A stretch of DNA of 20,765 nt from JBGTFE01 sp041747435 (lineage in GTDB: Bacteria > Acidobacteriota > Blastocatellia > Pyrinomonadales > Pyrinomonadaceae). The position numbers and the translations under genes are program-made. Position 1 is the stretch's first letter. Every line of letters begins with the position of its first letter. Under the pieces are notes generated by a model. The model was not told the DNA's origin. It saw only the letters and a program-made list of their open reading frames with translations, and searched no databases. The DNA is taken from contig JBGTFE010000106.1 of the NCBI GenBank assembly GCA_041747435.1, positions 1-20,765 of the forward strand, given 5' to 3'. This document shows, one piece after another, positions 1-6,710 of this stretch.

Positions 1-709
1 TCTGCAAGATCACGATTTGACCGGTCTCGAAATCAGAATTATGGATGTGGAAGACGCGATGCTCGAAACTTTGAGACGTGCCCGGATGGGCAAAGACACG
101 ATTTCGGTTTCAGGCAATGTTTTGAGAGATTATCTGACGGATTTATTCCCGATCCTGGAACTCGGCACGTCTGCAAAAATGCTTTCAATTGTTCCGCTGA
201 TGAATGGTGGCGGTTTGTTTGAAACCGGTGCCGGCGGTTCTGCTCCGAAACACATCGAACAATTTTTGAAAGTAGGATACTTGCGTTGGGATTCTCTCGG
301 AGAGTTTTCAGCGCTCCAGGCAAGCTTCGAGCATTTGGCTCAAACTGAAAACAATAAAAGAGCGCAAATTTTGGCGGATGCTTTGGACGAAGCGAATGAG
401 AAATTTTTAGCGACCGACAAATCTCCGGCAAGAGAAGTCGGGCAAATTGATAATCGCGGTTCGCATTTCTATTTGGCAATGTATTGGGCGGAAGCGCTGG
501 CGAATCAAACTACGGATGCGGAAATCGCCGCAAAATTCGCTCCCGTCGCCAAAGTAATGCAAGAAAACGAAGCAAAAATTAATGAAGAATTGATCGCGGC
601 ACAAGGAAAATCACAAGATGTCAGCGGTTATTATCATCCGAATTCCGAAAAGACCTACGCCGCGATGAGACCTTCTGCCACGCTGAACACAATTGTGGAC
701 GGAACGTAA
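1..709 (+). CDS. icd: Monomeric NADP-dependent isocitrate dehydrogenase, C-terminal part (5' end outside window)
   Basis: The enzyme oxidises and decarboxylates isocitrate to 2-oxoglutarate with NADP+ in the cytosolic TCA cycle. The open frame already runs at the left edge (frame of position 2), so the TTG at 17 is an internal Leu codon and not a start. About 235 C-terminal residues are visible. The stretch around SVSGNVLRDYLTDLFPILE, the LGTSAKMLSIVPLMNGGG segment and the GAGGSAPKH motif are characteristic of the roughly 740-residue monomeric IDH family, not of the dimeric Icd family. The stop codon (707-709) lies inside a perfect 8-bp hairpin. The gene runs convergently into the minus-strand DUF4276-like gene that ends 40 bases later. 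Family assignment is secure; the first two thirds of the gene cannot be judged. Confidence 0.93.
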   Translation, partial: LQDHDLTGLEIRIMDVEDAMLETLRRARMGKDTISVSGNVLRDYLTDLFPILELGTSAKMLSIVPLMNGGGLFETGAGGSAPKHIEQFLKVGYLRWDSLGEFSALQASFEHLAQTENNKRAQILADALDEANEKFLATDKSPAREVGQIDNRGSHFYLAMYWAEALANQTTDAEIAAKFAPVAKVMQENEAKINEELIAAQGKSQDVSGYYHPNSEKTYAAMRPSATLNTIVDGT

Positions 710-720
710 GTTTTACGTTC
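702..720 (+). terminator. Perfect 8-bp hairpin over the icd stop codon
   Basis: GAACGTAA at 702-709 pairs perfectly with TTACGTTC at 713-720 around a 3-base loop, and the left arm contains the TAA stop of icd. No T-run follows on the plus strand, so it is not a canonical intrinsic terminator. It may protect the 3' end or help termination between convergent genes. This function is inferred from position and structure only. Confidence 0.4.
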
Positions 721-739
721 AAAGTTCATAAAAACCTTT

Positions 740-761
740 CCCAAAACAATTAACGTTTGGG
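740..761 (-). terminator. Possible terminator hairpin at the end of the DUF4276-like gene
   Basis: CCCAAA (740-745) and TTTGGG (756-761) form a 6-bp stem with a 10-base loop that straddles the minus-strand stop codon at 750-752. Read on the minus strand, the stem is followed within a few bases by a run of five T. The stem is short and the loop fairly large, so this is a weak call. Confidence 0.3.
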
Positions 762-1388
762 ACAATCGTTATCCGGCTTCTTACTTTGATTTGAATATTT
801 AGGATGGGCTAGCAAGTGTAGAAATCGGCGAAACGAACGAGAATTACAGGCAATTCTCAGCGGGTTCTGCTTTGCAGTAATGTTTTGCGCGTCCTTTCTC
901 TTGTGATATTGGGGACCTCTAGAAGTCACAATTGTGTTTAAAAGATGTTCGGCATCTACAATCTGGTCAGCTTTGTTAGGGTTTATAGCATTTTGAAAGG
1001 CTTTGCTTAACGAGAATCTTCGCGGCATTTGTCGTAAAGCGTCTAAATCCGAGACTAACCAATTTTCAAATTTTCTGTTTTTGATAACCACCGAAATTTC
1101 CCCACAACCGATTTTGACAAAGCCACATTCTAACCCATTTTTAAGGTCTGTTGGGCAGTCCTGCGCGTCCTCTCTATCGATTAAGACGATAATTCTATCA
1201 GCCCCCTTACTTAGCAAAAAATTAATCCTATCCAGGGCTTTTTTAGCAATTTGTTCGGCAGATGCTTTTGGCTGAATATCAGTATAGATCGGTCGTAGAA
1301 TCTGGACACCTGAAATCGAAATATTTTGTGTAAGATTAAACAATGCTTGCGATTCAGCATCGCCATCAACAATAATTCCTATTTTCAA
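750..1388 (-). CDS. DUF4276-like (TOPRIM-like) protein, partner of the AAA ATPase
   Basis: The 212-residue protein resembles DUF4276 proteins, small TOPRIM-like proteins usually encoded next to an AAA/OLD-type ATPase. Visible features are an N-terminal beta strand ending in IIVDGDAE (residues 5-12, where many relatives have V-E-G-x-x-E), an acidic strand end VLIDREDAQDCP (68-79) that fits the metal-binding Asp motif, KFENWLVSD (107-115) matching the family's E-x-W segment, and a C-terminal RSFRRFLHLL (184-193) block. It starts with TTG, overlapping the ATPase stop as TTGA, so translation is probably coupled. The DNA is AT-rich like the ATPase gene and unlike the surrounding genes. By analogy with split OLD and PARIS-type systems, it may be the nuclease or effector part of a phage-defence pair. 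The family call is moderately sure; the function is inferred. Confidence 0.65.
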   Translation of the reverse strand: MKIGIIVDGDAESQALFNLTQNISISGVQILRPIYTDIQPKASAEQIAKKALDRINFLLSKGADRIIVLIDREDAQDCPTDLKNGLECGFVKIGCGEISVVIKNRKFENWLVSDLDALRQMPRRFSLSKAFQNAINPNKADQIVDAEHLLNTIVTSRGPQYHKRKDAQNITAKQNPLRIACNSRSFRRFLHLLAHPKYSNQSKKPDNDCPKR

Positions 1389-2725
1389 AAAACACCTCCC
1401 GGAACATATTGACCGATGTAGCCAGAATCGAGATAAGTTGACAGCTTATATTTTCCATCTTTCCAGTCGGCTTCTATTTGAGTATCAATTTCTGTTAACT
1501 TTCGAAGATGCGATTCGCCATTTTTGCGATAAATAATCCATAATTCATCAGGACTAAGCAAATCGACCAGAATCGGCGAGTGAGTTGTAAGAATTACATT
1601 CTTATTCTTACTGACGTCTCGAAGTGTCTCTATGACAGTTCTCAAAATCCAAGGATGCAACGAGTTTTCAACTTCATCAAAAAAAGTCAAAGTAGTACGT
1701 CGCTCAAAAGCTGCCACTAATAAAGCCAAAGCTAAAATTGTACCGTCTGAAACTTCTTCTGCTCGCCAGGGTCTCCCCACTCCTTCTTCCTCAAAGAAGA
1801 GTGCTAGTTCTCTGGTATAAACGTAATCAGTTGATACATCATTCAAACTAGGCACTATCTCTTTCATTTTTTCAATAATTAGTTGCCACTGCTTAGGAGA
1901 AGTTCTCTTAAGCAAATCAACCGTCGTGGGTAAATTTTCACCTGTTGGCGTTAAGAAAGGATTTGGAATTGGCGGAGAGTTCTTTCTAGCCAGAAACGGA
2001 GATAATTGAAAGACTTTGAATCTCGCTACTGTTCCGTGGAACAAGGAAATCGCGTTCTCAATACCGGAATATCTAGCTAAATATCTAAGATCGATAGGAA
2101 GATTCAACAAAACTAAATCTTGTTCAGGTGTAATTTCCTCTTGAAAATCAAAAAGTTTTTGTTGGTTTCTTTTTCCTTTACTTCTTTTTGATAAAAGAAA
2201 ATAAGGGGATTGTTCATATCGTTCTTTAATCTTGTTATCTACCTTCTTAAGTTCAATCTTGCCTAAATCGTCTCGGGTAAAATGCAGGAGAATTGTCCCG
2301 TTTTGGGATTCACTCAAATCGATTATCTTTAGTTCCTCAAACGTAATTTTAAAATCCGCTCTTATACCACCGCCAACAGCAATAAGCGAAAATTTATGAG
2401 AGATCTCTGTTTGGTTTAGAATTACACTTCTACCCATCCCGGGGGAATTCCGCAAATCGTCTTGTTCAAATGTCAAAATGATTTCAAATTCTAAAGCCGC
2501 TTTAGAACGTCTCTGTTTACGAAGAGCAATATTTTCATAACCTCCAGCGTTTAATATTGCTCGCTCTAGACCTATTTCATAAACCTCGGACAAAAAGCTC
2601 AATGCCTTTGCAAAATTTGTTTTACCAGAGGCATTTGCTCCAACAATCGCGCTAAATCCCGATGGTGTGAAGCTAATCTTTTTAAGCGATTTAAAATTTT
2701 TTATTTTTAATTGTTTAAGCCGCAT
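1385..2725 (-). CDS. AAA/OLD-type (AAA_21-like) ATPase
   Basis: This 446-residue SMC/ABC-like ATPase begins with the typical L-K-I-K-N-F-K-S-L strand of OLD/RecF-like proteins. It has a Walker A motif GANASGKT (residues 29-36), a signature-like SDGT (326-329), a Walker B FFDEVEN (348-354) and an H-loop TTHSP (380-384). There is no C-terminal TOPRIM domain; that role may be filled by the overlapping downstream DUF4276-like gene. ATG at 2723-2725 has only a weak purine-rich stretch before it. The gene begins 15 bases after the stop of the pterin dehydratase, so it may be co-transcribed from that promoter. Base composition differs from its neighbours: positions 2101-2160 contain 16 G/C of 60, against 33 of 60 at 4261-4320. 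The ATPase call is secure; a role in anti-phage defence is inference from the pairing. Confidence 0.88.
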   Translation of the reverse strand: MRLKQLKIKNFKSLKKISFTPSGFSAIVGANASGKTNFAKALSFLSEVYEIGLERAILNAGGYENIALRKQRRSKAALEFEIILTFEQDDLRNSPGMGRSVILNQTEISHKFSLIAVGGGIRADFKITFEELKIIDLSESQNGTILLHFTRDDLGKIELKKVDNKIKERYEQSPYFLLSKRSKGKRNQQKLFDFQEEITPEQDLVLLNLPIDLRYLARYSGIENAISLFHGTVARFKVFQLSPFLARKNSPPIPNPFLTPTGENLPTTVDLLKRTSPKQWQLIIEKMKEIVPSLNDVSTDYVYTRELALFFEEEGVGRPWRAEEVSDGTILALALLVAAFERRTTLTFFDEVENSLHPWILRTVIETLRDVSKNKNVILTTHSPILVDLLSPDELWIIYRKNGESHLRKLTEIDTQIEADWKDGKYKLSTYLDSGYIGQYVPGGVF

Positions 2726-2740
2726 TTTTCTTTTGTTAAA

Positions 2741-3034
2741 TTACTTGTTATTTATGATTTGGTCAATCTCCTTCGCAAGCGCCACGTCGCAATCGGTAAT
2801 TCCGCCGCGATCGTGCGTTGTGATAAAAAATTCGGCGTAGCCCCAACCAAAGGAAATGTCGGGATGATGATCGTACTTTTCGGCTATCTCGCCGGCTTTA
2901 TTTACAAAAGCGAGCGCCGCGGCAAAATTCGAAAAGGTGAAGCGCTTTTTCAGTCGATCGTTTTCGGCGCTCCAGCCGGGCAAATCGGCAATGGCATTTT
3001 CGATTTCGCTCTCCGATAATTTTTTTCGTTCCAT
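2741..3034 (-). CDS. phhB: Pterin-4a-carbinolamine dehydratase
   Basis: The enzyme dehydrates 4a-hydroxytetrahydrobiopterin, the product of aromatic amino acid hydroxylases, and so recycles the pterin cofactor. The 97-residue protein has the full family pattern: EKYDHHPD (residues 52-59) with the paired catalytic histidines, ITTHDRGGIT (71-80) with the third histidine, and DVALAKEID near the C-terminus. ATG at 3034 is preferred over the TTG 15 bases upstream because GGAG lies 9 bases before it. A good promoter (TTGAAC, 18 bases, TATACT) reads into the gene from within the divergent spacer. No phenylalanine hydroxylase is visible in the window. The ATPase gene follows 15 bases later on the same strand. 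Confidence 0.92.
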   Translation of the reverse strand: MERKKLSESEIENAIADLPGWSAENDRLKKRFTFSNFAAALAFVNKAGEIAEKYDHHPDISFGWGYAEFFITTHDRGGITDCDVALAKEIDQIINNK

Positions 3035-3056
3035 TTTTTGCTTCTCCAATATTTAA

Positions 3057-3082
3057 GCTATACTTTTTCTTTCAAGTATAGC
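3057..3082. promoter_or_regulatory. Perfect 9-bp inverted repeat in the divergent promoter region
   Basis: GCTATACTT (3057-3065) and AAGTATAGC (3074-3082) are exact reverse complements with an 8-base spacer. Each arm carries TATACT, one on each strand. The plus-strand copy (3059-3064) has only a poor upstream TTGCTT at 15 bases. The minus-strand copy has a convincing -35. The element could be an operator, a pair of back-to-back -10 boxes, or both. Confidence 0.5.
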
Positions 3083-3104
3083 CGCTGGAAAAAGGTTTGT
3101 TCAA
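3075..3104 (-). promoter_or_regulatory. Predicted sigma70-type promoter for phhB
   Basis: On the minus strand, TTGAAC (3104-3099) is separated by 18 bases from TATACT (3080-3075). Transcription would start near 3068, about 34 bases before the phhB ATG. The -35 lies just before the start codon of the divergent lipoprotein, and the -10 forms one arm of the inverted repeat. The call rests on consensus match only. Confidence 0.5.
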
Positions 3105-3105
3105 A

Positions 3106-3579
3106 ATGCGTTCCTGGTTAACTATTTTCTGCTTAATGATTTTTCTCGTCGCGATCACCGCGTGTACGCGGGTTGGCGAGCAAAAACCTTCCGCGCCGCT
3201 GGACACGCTCAAAGCTTACACCGTGGCGATCAAAAAAAAGGATACAACCGCGATGAAGCTTCTGCTTTCAGATGCATCGCTGAAAATGGCTGAACTGCAG
3301 GCTCGCGCGCAAAATGCGACGGTCGACGACGTTGTAAAAGAAGAAACGCTTTTTACCGAAAGCCAGGACACGCTCAGATACCGAAACGAAAAGATCGAAG
3401 GCGACCGCGCGACGATCGAAGTGGAAAATCCGTCCGGCGCCTGGGATACGGTGCCTTTTGTGCTTGAGGAAGGGATTTGGAAGATCGACAAGCAGGCGAT
3501 GGCGAATAAAATGCTTGAGGATTTTGAGATGAAAAACAAGCAGCTCGACGAAATCGGTAATGAAGGCAGAATACCTTAA
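3106..3579 (+). CDS. Small lipoprotein, first of a tandem paralogous pair
   Basis: This is a 157-residue predicted lipoprotein of unknown function. A hydrophobic signal peptide ends in the lipobox ITAC with Cys at residue 20. The mature part starts with SAPLDTLKAYTVAIKKKDTTAMKLLLSD and continues with EKIEGDRATIEVEN and a final W-K-I-D strand, a layout like NTF2-like/DUF4878 domains. The following gene shares the same order of motifs (DTLRALNEASKKKDTEAIKNLLS, EKIEGDTATVEV, GEWKV), so the two arose by duplication. ATG at 3106 is chosen because AAAGG at 3091-3095 lies 10 bases upstream; a TTG at 3097 in the same frame overlaps that site. It is probably anchored in an envelope membrane facing the periplasm. 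Confidence 0.75.
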   Translation: MRSWLTIFCLMIFLVAITACTRVGEQKPSAPLDTLKAYTVAIKKKDTTAMKLLLSDASLKMAELQARAQNATVDDVVKEETLFTESQDTLRYRNEKIEGDRATIEVENPSGAWDTVPFVLEEGIWKIDKQAMANKMLEDFEMKNKQLDEIGNEGRIP

Positions 3580-3585
3580 TATTTT

Positions 3586-4071
3586 ATGAAGAATTACATC
3601 GTAATTACGATCATTATTCTCGCAGTTTTCATTTCCGGTTGCGGCGGAACGATTAAAACCGAAAGATCTCCATCCGATACGCTGCGCGCTTTGAATGAGG
3701 CTTCGAAGAAAAAGGACACCGAAGCGATCAAAAACTTACTTTCAAAAGGAACGCTTGCGCTTCTTGAAAAAAATGCCGCGCGGGAAGAGATTTCCTCCGA
3801 TGAGCTTTTGAGAAGACAGTGGGACGACGACGCGCCGTTTAGCGAACTGCCCGAAATTTCCGGAGAAAAGATCGAAGGTGACACGGCAACTGTCGAAGTT
3901 AAATCGGAAACAAGAACCGAAAACGAAAAAATTCCGTTGGTAAAAGAAAATGGCGAATGGAAGGTTGCGCTCGATAGATACAGTGAAGAAGTTCAGAAAA
4001 GGATGCTCGAAGAAATGAATCGGGAACCGAATTCCGAAAGTAATAATTTAAAAAACCCGGCAAACAAATAA
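3586..4071 (+). CDS. Small lipoprotein, second of the tandem paralogous pair
   Basis: This 161-residue protein has a strongly hydrophobic signal sequence ending in FISGC (lipobox Cys at residue 19). The mature domain parallels the upstream gene: an initial SPSDTLRALNEASKKKD helix region, a middle EKIEGDTATVEV strand, then VKENGEWKV before a charged C-terminal helix. It lies 6 bases after the upstream stop with no clear ribosome binding site of its own, so it is probably translated by coupling. The C-terminal tail (REPNSESNNLKNPANK) is low complexity and hydrophilic. Function is not known; an NTF2-like/DUF4878 fold is suggested by the repeated helix-then-strand pattern only. Confidence 0.75.
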   Translation: MKNYIVITIIILAVFISGCGGTIKTERSPSDTLRALNEASKKKDTEAIKNLLSKGTLALLEKNAAREEISSDELLRRQWDDDAPFSELPEISGEKIEGDTATVEVKSETRTENEKIPLVKENGEWKVALDRYSEEVQKRMLEEMNREPNSESNNLKNPANK

Positions 4072-4090
4072 TTTTTTCAAGGAGAACCGA

Positions 4091-5317
4091 GTGGCAGTAA
4101 TAAGACCTTTTCGCGCTTTGCGCCCCACATTCGAAAAAGCAAAGCAGGTTTCCTGCGTGCCTTACGACGTAGTTTACGAATCGGAAGTTCGCGCGTTTAT
4201 TGAAAAAAATCCGCTGAGCTTTCTTCGCGTAACGCGCTCGGAAGCCGACTTTCCTGAAAACTCGAATCCGCCGGTCGAGGAAGTTTTTGCGCGAGCCCGC
4301 GTTAATTTGCAGCGGTTTATTGACGAAGGGATATTTTCCAAGGAAACGGAACCTGCGGTTTATGTTTACCGGCTTGGGTCGGAAACGCAGGCGCAAACCG
4401 GCGTTGTCGCTTGCTGTTCGCTGGATGAATATGAGCAGGAAAAGATCGTAAAACACGAAAATGTGCGCCCGGACAAAGTCGAAGACCGCACCGCGCATAT
4501 GCTTGCGCTTGAAGCGCAGACGGGCTTGATCTTTCTTGCCTTTCGCAATACGGAAAAGATCAAATCGTTGATCGCCGAGGCAGTCGAGACAAAACCGATC
4601 TACAATTTTCATTGCCCGGACGGAATCAAACAAACAATCTGGCGCGTTGCTTTGCCCGCAGAATTTGTCGAGGCGTTTGGCGAAGTTCCTGAGCTTTATA
4701 TTGCCGACGGGCATCATCGCATCGAAAGCGCGAAGCTCGCGAGAAAAACTTTGAGTGAACAAAATGCGAATCACACCGGCGCGGAAGATTACAATTTTGT
4801 TGTCGCCGGGATGTTTCCCGCCGAAGATCTGCAAATTCTAGCCTACAACCGTGTGGTAAAAGATCTGAACGGACTATCGGAAGATGAATTTTTTGCGCAG
4901 GTCGCTACGAGCTTCATCGTCAGCGAAACCGATAAAAAAAGACCTTCCGAGCATGGCGAATTTTGCATGTATTTGAACGGTAAATGGTATTTACTTCGTT
5001 TCGCCGTTAATTACATTCGCGAGCCCGATCCGATCGAGCGGCTGGATGTAAGTATTTTGCAGGATTTCGTGCTCGCGCCGATCCTTGGCATCGACGATCC
5101 GCGAACGAATCGACGCATCGGATTTATCGGCGGCGCGCGCGGAACCGAAGAGCTTGAAAAGGTTGTTGACGAAGGCGTCGCAAAACTCGCTTTTTCGCTT
5201 TTCCCGACGACGATGGACGATCTTTTCGCCGTTTCCGATATGGGCGAAATCATGCCGCCGAAATCAACATGGTTTGAGCCGAAACTGAAAGACGGTTTGC
5301 TTGTTCATCTGATTTAG
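4091..5317 (+). CDS. DUF1015 family protein
   Basis: The protein is 408 residues, a usual length for DUF1015, a widespread cytosolic family without a settled biochemical role. Recognisable blocks are the N-terminal IRPFRALRPT with VPYDVV (residues 4-28), KHENVRPDKVEDR (121-133), the conserved IADGHHRIESA (204-214) and the C-terminal region around DPRTNRRIGFIGG. No signal peptide or membrane segment is visible. The start is GTG at 4091, with AAGGAG at 4079-4084 giving a good ribosome binding site. It follows the lipoprotein pair by 19 bases and may share their transcript. In some genomes DUF1015 genes sit near serine or glycolate metabolism, but nothing here supports a specific reaction. Confidence 0.88.
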   Translation: MAVIRPFRALRPTFEKAKQVSCVPYDVVYESEVRAFIEKNPLSFLRVTRSEADFPENSNPPVEEVFARARVNLQRFIDEGIFSKETEPAVYVYRLGSETQAQTGVVACCSLDEYEQEKIVKHENVRPDKVEDRTAHMLALEAQTGLIFLAFRNTEKIKSLIAEAVETKPIYNFHCPDGIKQTIWRVALPAEFVEAFGEVPELYIADGHHRIESAKLARKTLSEQNANHTGAEDYNFVVAGMFPAEDLQILAYNRVVKDLNGLSEDEFFAQVATSFIVSETDKKRPSEHGEFCMYLNGKWYLLRFAVNYIREPDPIERLDVSILQDFVLAPILGIDDPRTNRRIGFIGGARGTEELEKVVDEGVAKLAFSLFPTTMDDLFAVSDMGEIMPPKSTWFEPKLKDGLLVHLI

Positions 5318-5325
5318 AACATTTT

Positions 5326-5398
5326 CCCGCGAAATACGCGAAAGAACACGAAACGTAAAAAACAAATTCCTTTCGTGTCTTTCGTGTTTGTTCGTGGC
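5326..5398. repeat. Imperfect inverted repeat of CRCGAAA units between convergent genes
   Basis: The left side carries CGCGAAA (5328-5334), CGCGAAA (5337-5343) and CACGAAA (5347-5353). The right side carries TTTCGTG (5371-5377), TTTCGTG (5380-5386) and TTCGTG (5391-5396). Together they form a long imperfect stem with a central AT-rich loop. The element sits exactly between the convergent DUF1015 and HEWGTFT genes, where a bidirectional terminator is expected. Dispersed intergenic repeats of this type occur in several phyla; the copy number in this genome cannot be seen. Confidence 0.6.
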
Positions 5399-5404
5399 TA
5401 GATC

Positions 5405-6622
5405 TTAGGTTAGATCAATCAATTTTTGGATTTGCTCGCGAACCTTTTCGTTCGTTTCGGTTTCTAAAATGCTTTTCAGGATCGGCTCGTAAAATCTGCC
5501 GCGTTTTAGCAGATTTTGGCGCGCCTGCTCGCGAACTTTCGCCGACGAAGATCGCAAAAGACTGACCTGTCGTTTTACGTTCTGTTCCATTTCCGGCGTG
5601 ATCACTTCGGCGCGTCCGATCAGAACGCGAACAACTTCCTTCGGCTGCGGCGTGACCGTTAACGGAAGAAGTTTATCGGTCGTTTTGCGCGTCAGAACAT
5701 AAAAAACGCGCAAACCTTCTTCGAACCACGAATCGCGCCACGTATTTATCATTGCTTTGGCTTCACGCGGGTAAAGTCCTTCACCCGTGAGAGTCGTCGT
5801 CAATTTGCCGATAAAATCATCGAGATCTTGCGTCGTTTCGGGGCGCTCGACGACGGTTTCCTTGGAGATAGAATCGATGAACTTAAATCCGATCCTTCCG
5901 CCGCGATTTTCAAAAACGATGATGTTTTTTACTTCGTCCGTTCCCAAATCTTTCAGCAACAGATTTTTGCCGTCGATTTTCACCGAAAGTGGAAGTCCGA
6001 AATTGCCGATGCCGCGGTAAAACAAAAACTTTTCAGTTTCGATCTTTGTCCGGTCGGCGTTGCAAATTTGGATCGGAACCGCATCGGTTTCGCGCGCAGG
6101 ATAATAGTGGCTGTAAGATATTTCGCGCAAAAAATCGGGCTTTTCATTTGGCAGAAGTTTGATCGTTCCCCAATTAATGCCGCTCGAAAATTTTCCGGTT
6201 TGATTCGGCGCAAATTCAGCGTTTACGGCGCTTGCCTGCGGATACCATTCGGTAATTTTGCCGTCCGGAAAATCGACTTTTACGTTAACTTCCATCTCGC
6301 GCGGCGTATAAAAATAGATCACCGGCGTTTCCATTCGCACGCGGGCGACTTCGCCTTTGCCCCGCCGTCCGTAAGTTCCGCGAAAACCATTGTTTCCGGC
6401 TTCCGTATAAACAAATTTCGGTAGATCGGAAGCGCCGCTCAACGGTCGCCAGTCGATCGCTGTGCCGGTTTTTCCCGCGATTGACGTAAACGTTCCCCAT
6501 TCGTGAACAACGAGATCGACAGGTTTTTTCGCCTCGGTTTTGTTTGTCGCGTCAAAGTCGACGAGTGTAAAAGACAACGCGAAAAATGCCGCGATAGTTA
6601 GTGTTACAAGTATGCTTTTCAT
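5405..6622 (-). CDS. Exported protein of unknown function with HEWGTFT motif
   Basis: The 405-residue protein has a signal peptide (residues 1-20, MKSILVTLTIAAFFALSFTL). The mature part opens with LVVHEWGTFTSIAGK (37-51), a motif found in uncharacterised exported proteins of Acidobacteriota and Planctomycetes. The middle is rich in beta strands (METPVIYFYTPREMEVNVKV and following). The C-terminal 70 residues are helical and rich in Arg/Lys (MEQNVKRQVSLLRSSSAKVREQ and on) and resemble a single HEAT-like pair. ATG at 6622 is preferred over an upstream in-frame start at 6649 because AAGGAG lies just before it and it gives a clean signal peptide. It is the last gene of the minus-strand run, 88 bases after the anti-sigma gene. 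Function is not recognised. Confidence 0.75.
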   Translation of the reverse strand: MKSILVTLTIAAFFALSFTLVDFDATNKTEAKKPVDLVVHEWGTFTSIAGKTGTAIDWRPLSGASDLPKFVYTEAGNNGFRGTYGRRGKGEVARVRMETPVIYFYTPREMEVNVKVDFPDGKITEWYPQASAVNAEFAPNQTGKFSSGINWGTIKLLPNEKPDFLREISYSHYYPARETDAVPIQICNADRTKIETEKFLFYRGIGNFGLPLSVKIDGKNLLLKDLGTDEVKNIIVFENRGGRIGFKFIDSISKETVVERPETTQDLDDFIGKLTTTLTGEGLYPREAKAMINTWRDSWFEEGLRVFYVLTRKTTDKLLPLTVTPQPKEVVRVLIGRAEVITPEMEQNVKRQVSLLRSSSAKVREQARQNLLKRGRFYEPILKSILETETNEKVREQIQKLIDLT

Positions 6623-6643
6623 AGTTTTTCTCCTTATCCTTTG

Positions 6644-6692
6644 ACACAAAAGGACTGTCGAAAATCTCTCGATTTTCCGTTAAGCTTTGTGT
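6644..6692 (-). other. Nested hairpin between anti-sigma and HEWGTFT genes
   Basis: An inner perfect 7-bp stem, GAAAATC (6660-6666) with GATTTTC (6671-6677), has a 4-base loop. It sits inside an outer perfect 7-bp repeat, ACACAAA (6644-6650) with TTTGTGT (6686-6692). It lies in the 88-base spacer. No T-run directly follows the inner stem in the minus direction. It could act as a partial terminator, an mRNA-stabilising structure, or an operator for the downstream gene. Confidence 0.4.
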
Positions 6693-6710
6693 TTTCTTTA
6701 ATTAAACTTG

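Noticed and set aside
2711..3019. Plus-strand open frame of 102 codons opposite phhB
   Set aside because: The minus frame encodes a complete pterin dehydratase with catalytic histidines; the plus frame is its complement.
3899..4834. Long minus-strand open frame of 311 codons
   Set aside because: It lies antisense to the second lipoprotein and the DUF1015 gene, both of which show family motifs. Its translation is rich in Arg, Phe and Cys with no recognisable domain, as expected of a shadow frame.
5828..6424. Plus-strand open frame of 198 codons
   Set aside because: It is antisense to the HEWGTFT gene, which has a signal peptide and ribosome binding site; this frame has neither.
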